Source: Chloroflexota bacterium (GTDB lineage Bacteria; Chloroflexota; Anaerolineae; Anaerolineales; Villigracilaceae). Taken from it: DNA of 64,000 nt. Below are positions 60,884 to 64,000 of the stretch, piece by piece. The stretch is from assembly GCA_016234495.1 (NCBI GenBank), contig JACRBI010000034.1, forward strand, positions 43,320 through 107,319. Reading direction: 5' to 3'. Under the pieces are notes generated by a model. The model was not told the DNA's origin. It worked only from the letters and a program-made list of their open reading frames with translations, and searched no databases. The stretch's first letter is position 1, and the number at the start of each line of letters is the position of its first letter. The position numbers were made by a program, and so were the translations under genes.

Positions 60884-63304
60884 ATGCATGACGCGACACA
60901 AAGCCGCCTTCTACGCTGGGCGGCACTCGTACTCCTGATTCAATCCACAATTCTGACCATTTCACCCGCCGTACGCGAGCGCACCTGGAATGTAGATTTC
61001 AGGCTGTCACACTGGCTTGGATTTTTCGTCTGGCTCGTGTTGATGAATTTCGCGCATCGCTCAACGACCCAACAATTACCAGAGCGCGACCCATATCTTC
61101 TACCGGCGGCAGGCTTGCTGAGTGGATGGGGATTGCTGACCATCTGGCGGCTGGACGAAACCTTTGGGCTGCGCCAAACCGTCTGGCTCGCTGTCAGCGT
61201 CATTGTTTTCATTTCAGCCTTATATCTTCCCAAAAACCTTGTTTTCCTCAGGCGTTATAAATACGTTCTGCTCAGCGGCGGATTGCTCATCACCGCGCTG
61301 ACGCTCTTCTTCGGCACAAACCCACTCGGTGTTGGTCCGCATTTATGGCTGGGCTGCTGCGGCGTTTATTTTCAACCATCCGAACCGCTAAAACTCCTGC
61401 TGGTCATTTACCTCTCGGCATATCTTGCAGACCGCGCCAGCATTCGGCTCTCGTCACTACCCTTGCTCGTGCCGACACTCGTCGTCACTGGCGTCGCGCT
61501 TTTACTCCTGCTCGTTCAACGCGACCTCGGCACAGCCTCCATTTTCGTTTCGATCTTCACCATCATCATTTTCCTCGCGACCGGTAAACGGCGGGTGCTG
61601 TTAAGTGTAATTTTCTTTCTGGCGCTTGCCCTTGCTGTCGGATATTTTTTCATCGACATTATTCATGTGCGCGTGGAAGCCTGGCTCGACCCCTGGGCCG
61701 ACCCTTCCGGGCAATCCTATCAAATCATTCAATCACTGCTCGCAATTGCAAATGGCGGCACGATCGGGCGCGGACTTGGGATTGGGAGTCCGCTGTTGGT
61801 GCCGGTCGCCATCTCTGATTTTATTTTCGCGGCCATCGCGGAAGAAACGGGTCTGGCAGGGACGATGGGACTGCTTGCCCTCATTTGGTTGATCCTCGCC
61901 CGGGGCATGATCACCGCCCTGCACTCCGCAGACAGATTTCGCCGCTACCTCGCGGCGGGTGTCGTCGCCTACCTCGGCATTCAGAGTGTCTTGATCATCG
62001 GCGGAAACCTGCGGCTGCTTCCGCTCACCGGAGTGACGCTGCCCTTCGTCTCCTATGGCGGATCATCCCTTTTAACCTCATTCATCGCGTTGGTCATTCT
62101 GCTCATCATCAGCAACATGGAAGACAGCGAACCAGCCGCGCTCCCCAACCCAAAACCATACATATTTCTCGCAGGTCTGCTCGCCCTTGGGTTTGCCGCG
62201 CTCGCCTTCGCCAGCGTTTGGTGGTCAGTGGTACGCGGGCCAGACCTGCTCAACCGCACGGATAATCCACGCCGTTCAATTGCAGATCGGTACGTTCTGC
62301 GCGGTGAATTATTAGACAGAAATAATCAACCAATCAACATCACCGAAGGCGCAAGCGGAACGTATAACCGAGTGTATGTCTACCCTGACCTCGCGCCCAT
62401 CAGCGGGTACACGCATCCGATCTATGGCCAGGCCGGGCTCGAAGCAACCCTTGATGATTATCTGCGCGGCTTGCAGGGAAACCCCGCCAGCCTTATTTGG
62501 TGGGATCACCTGCTTTATGGCACTCCCCCGCCCGGTTTGAATGTGCGCCTGAGCATTGACCTTGCCCTGCAAACAGAAGCGGATCATTTACTCGACGGGC
62601 GAGTTGGCTCGGTTATTCTGATGAATGCCCAAACGGGCGAGATTCTCGTCATGGCATCGCACCCAACCTACGACCCAAACAAACTTGACAACGAAGGTGA
62701 TGCCCTCGCAGCGGATGAGTCCGCGCCGTTGATCAACCGCGCCGCACAAGGTTTGTACCCAATCGGCACGGCGCTCCTGCCTTTAATGCGCGCTGAGTTT
62801 GGAGATACACAGCCAACTGAAATTGCAATGAATGAGTTCCATCAAAAGTTGGGCTTGCATCAGGCTCCGCTCATAAACATGCCCGTTTCATTTGACACGG
62901 ACAATCAATCCGCAAAAGATATAAAAGTGAGTCCGTTACAGTTAAGCCTTGCTGCGGCGGTGCTGAGTCATCAGGGCATTCAGCCTGTGCCGCGCATTGC
63001 CATGGCTGTGGAAACGCCCGAACAGGGATGGGTGGTGCTTGCAGCCGAGAGTCAGCCTGTTGAGTTGATCCAACCCAGGGCGGCGAATGAAGCGGCTTCT
63101 TCCTTCATCGTGGAAGGCAAGCCTTACTGGAGTCATTCGGGTATGGCGGTCGTGGATAAAAATCCCATCACATGGTTGCTGGCGGGCACACTGCCAGATT
63201 GGGGCGGCACGCCGCTGGTGCTGGTCATTGCGTTGGAAGAGAGCAATGTCTCTCTCGCAGAACACATCGGGAACAGCGTTCTTGATCTGGCATTGAATCA
63301 ATAG
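60884..63304 (+). CDS. SEDS glycosyltransferase (RodA/FtsW) fused to a degenerate PBP domain
   Basis: 806 aa. Residues 1-410 are a SEDS peptidoglycan polymerase with about ten helices; HLWLGCCGVYFQPSEPLKL, the catalytic-type D312 in VAISDFIFAAIAEETG, and LPFVSYGGSSLL are family signatures. A helix (425-448) leads to an outside PBP-like region with NPRRSIADRYVLRGELLDRNNQ, LRLSIDL-like text and VILMNAQTGEILVMASHPTYDPN. Where transpeptidases read GLYPPGSTFK this has GLYPIGTALL, so Ser is Thr629 and Lys is Leu632; the KTG box is HSG (751-753). Polymerase likely active, transpeptidase likely not. Starts 2 bases after mtnP. Confidence 0.88.
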   Translation: MHDATQSRLLRWAALVLLIQSTILTISPAVRERTWNVDFRLSHWLGFFVWLVLMNFAHRSTTQQLPERDPYLLPAAGLLSGWGLLTIWRLDETFGLRQTVWLAVSVIVFISALYLPKNLVFLRRYKYVLLSGGLLITALTLFFGTNPLGVGPHLWLGCCGVYFQPSEPLKLLLVIYLSAYLADRASIRLSSLPLLVPTLVVTGVALLLLLVQRDLGTASIFVSIFTIIIFLATGKRRVLLSVIFFLALALAVGYFFIDIIHVRVEAWLDPWADPSGQSYQIIQSLLAIANGGTIGRGLGIGSPLLVPVAISDFIFAAIAEETGLAGTMGLLALIWLILARGMITALHSADRFRRYLAAGVVAYLGIQSVLIIGGNLRLLPLTGVTLPFVSYGGSSLLTSFIALVILLIISNMEDSEPAALPNPKPYIFLAGLLALGFAALAFASVWWSVVRGPDLLNRTDNPRRSIADRYVLRGELLDRNNQPINITEGASGTYNRVYVYPDLAPISGYTHPIYGQAGLEATLDDYLRGLQGNPASLIWWDHLLYGTPPPGLNVRLSIDLALQTEADHLLDGRVGSVILMNAQTGEILVMASHPTYDPNKLDNEGDALAADESAPLINRAAQGLYPIGTALLPLMRAEFGDTQPTEIAMNEFHQKLGLHQAPLINMPVSFDTDNQSAKDIKVSPLQLSLAAAVLSHQGIQPVPRIAMAVETPEQGWVVLAAESQPVELIQPRAANEAASSFIVEGKPYWSHSGMAVVDKNPITWLLAGTLPDWGGTPLVLVIALEESNVSLAEHIGNSVLDLALNQ

Positions 63305-63306
63305 TG

Positions 63307-63344
63307 AATCAAAAAGGTCAGGCGCGCGCCTGACCTTTTTGATT
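63307..63344. terminator. 38-base perfect palindrome, bidirectional terminator
   Basis: AATCAAAAAGGTCAGGCGC (63307-63325) is followed at once by its exact reverse complement (63326-63344), including A-run and T-run. It lies 2 bases after the SEDS stop and 10 bases from the ferredoxin stop, so it ends both convergent genes. Confidence 0.92.
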
Positions 63345-63354
63345 GGGTGATAGT

Positions 63355-63768
63355 TTATGAACCTGTGTCGCTGTCTTTGGCGGCGTAACCGGGGCCGCCT
63401 TTGAAGAAGTCATAATTGGGTTTGACATCCGGGGTGAGGTCAACGGTTTCGCCGGCAGCCAACTGACGGGTGGTCTCAAGAACGACTGCCTTGCCATGGT
63501 GGTTGGTGCCTTCATAATGACCGGTGAGCCCGACCTTGCTGATGTATTCTCCGCCTTTTGCGGTGTACGCGGCAGGCACTTCATCTTCGGGGAAAATGGC
63601 AGCAAACGGGCACTCGGGTACGCAGGCGCCGCAATCAATGCAGGTATCAGGGTCAATGTACATCCACGGCCATTCGGCTACGGGCTGGCCAGGGATGATG
63701 CACTCGACGGGGCATACTTCGATGCAACCGCGGTCACGAACGCATAAGCTGGTGATAATGTGAGTCAT
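63355..63768 (-). CDS. Ferredoxin with two cluster motifs and C-terminal extension
   Basis: 137 aa. Cluster cysteines: C9, C15, C19, C23 (CVRDRGCIEVCPVECI) and C43, C46, C49, C53 (CIDCGACVPECP). The arrangement resembles 7Fe/8Fe ferredoxins with VCPV(D/E)C and a YIDPDTCIDCGAC insert. Residues 60-137 are a soluble extension of unknown role (TAKGGEYISKVGLTGHYEGTNHHGK). ATG 63768 follows CAGGAGCAAATTCC. It carries low-potential electrons; the partner is unknown. Confidence 0.9.
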   Translation of the reverse strand: MTHIITSLCVRDRGCIEVCPVECIIPGQPVAEWPWMYIDPDTCIDCGACVPECPFAAIFPEDEVPAAYTAKGGEYISKVGLTGHYEGTNHHGKAVVLETTRQLAAGETVDLTPDVKPNYDFFKGGPGYAAKDSDTGS

Positions 63769-63812
63769 TGGAATTTGCTCCTGGTTGAAAATTTATTGAT
63801 TGGAATGAGGCA

Positions 63813-63840
63813 ATTATATCTTCGTTTATGTTCGTGGCAA
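63813..63840 (-). promoter_or_regulatory. Ferredoxin promoter
   Basis: Minus strand: TTGCCA (63835-63840, 5 of 6), 16-base spacer, perfect TATAAT (63813-63818); start near 63806. The remaining 63841-64000 shows no gene I can support. Confidence 0.7.
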
Positions 63841-64000
63841 GGGCAAGTTTATTTTTTCACATGGTTTTTCCAAAGTCAAGAAAAAGGAGTGGTGAGGAGG
63901 GCAAAAGCCTCAGGAAGATGGACAGCGAACCACCGTCTGGCTTGGGCGGCATTTTGGAAATTTGCTTGATGGATCAAAGCGATCACAAGATTATTAATAG

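Noticed and set aside
63760..63969. 69-codon open frame overlapping the ferredoxin start region
   Set aside because: Overlaps the ferredoxin promoter and start, with no motif or convincing start.
1..64000. CRISPR array, prophage, toxin-antitoxin or restriction system
   Set aside because: No regularly spaced direct repeats, phage genes or defence gene families were found in the window.

Overview
The window is a gene-dense bacterial chromosome segment with no rRNA, CRISPR array, prophage or transposase that I can recognise. The gene set suggests a Chloroflexota bacterium, most likely class Anaerolineae. The pointers are a GT39-type membrane protein fused to NHL repeats, secreted proteins with Pro/Thr linkers and SH3-like domains, an FhaA/FhaB pair beside a SEDS protein, type 2 IPP isomerase, a K+-independent-type proton pyrophosphatase, and many short intergenic palindromes. 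This placement rests on recognised gene types, not on a search.

Layout. 0-8.7 kb: peroxiredoxin bcp (-), tRNA-Leu(UAG), tig, clpP, a NagD-like HAD phosphatase, a membrane GAF-GAF-HD-GYP regulator (-), rlmN, and an ECF sigma factor overlapping its zinc anti-sigma factor, which carries an outside LysM domain. 8.8-16 kb: a GT39/NHL fusion, sucC-sucD, acpP (-) and fni. 16-25.6 kb: a Gly/Met/His-rich secreted protein (-), a DUF2007 protein, uvrB with a small membrane protein (-), an AT-rich membrane protein, and pth-mfd (-) behind a secreted Ig-like protein. 25.7-29.6 kb: a Roadblock protein, pyrG, a VF530-type protein, a zinc-ribbon SPOUT methyltransferase and a cyclophilin lipoprotein. 29.7-38.5 kb: gpmA, a GT-C-like membrane protein, a FAD/Fe-S dehydrogenase and a GDSL lipoprotein (all -), with mutS (+).

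38.6-53.4 kb is one long minus-strand transcription unit of eleven genes, most of them overlapping or nearly touching. In transcription order these are rfbF, rfbG and rfbH (CDP-glucose to CDP-4-keto-3,6-dideoxyglucose, E1 step), an NAD-dependent SDR, a TPP-dependent acetolactate-synthase-like enzyme, a methyltransferase, a polyprenyl-phosphate type GT2, an LPG-synthase-like membrane protein, two tandem paralogous large membrane proteins and another GT-C-like membrane protein. It reads as a cell-surface glycan cluster making a modified, perhaps branched (yersiniose-like), 3,6-dideoxy sugar.

53.7-64 kb: hppA (-) diverging from an unusual A-type Fe-S carrier; two paralogous SH3-like secreted proteins (-); then a plus-strand operon of a zinc-ribbon protein, FhaA-like, FhaB-like, mtnP and a SEDS (RodA/FtsW) protein fused to a penicillin-binding-protein domain whose active-site motifs are lost; finally a ferredoxin (-).

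The most interesting points are the SEDS-pseudo-PBP fusion, the CDP-dideoxysugar operon, four genes whose start codon falls where transcription should begin (leaderless candidates), families of palindromic intergenic elements, and repeat-like sequence embedded in frame in a dehydrogenase, mutS and mfd.
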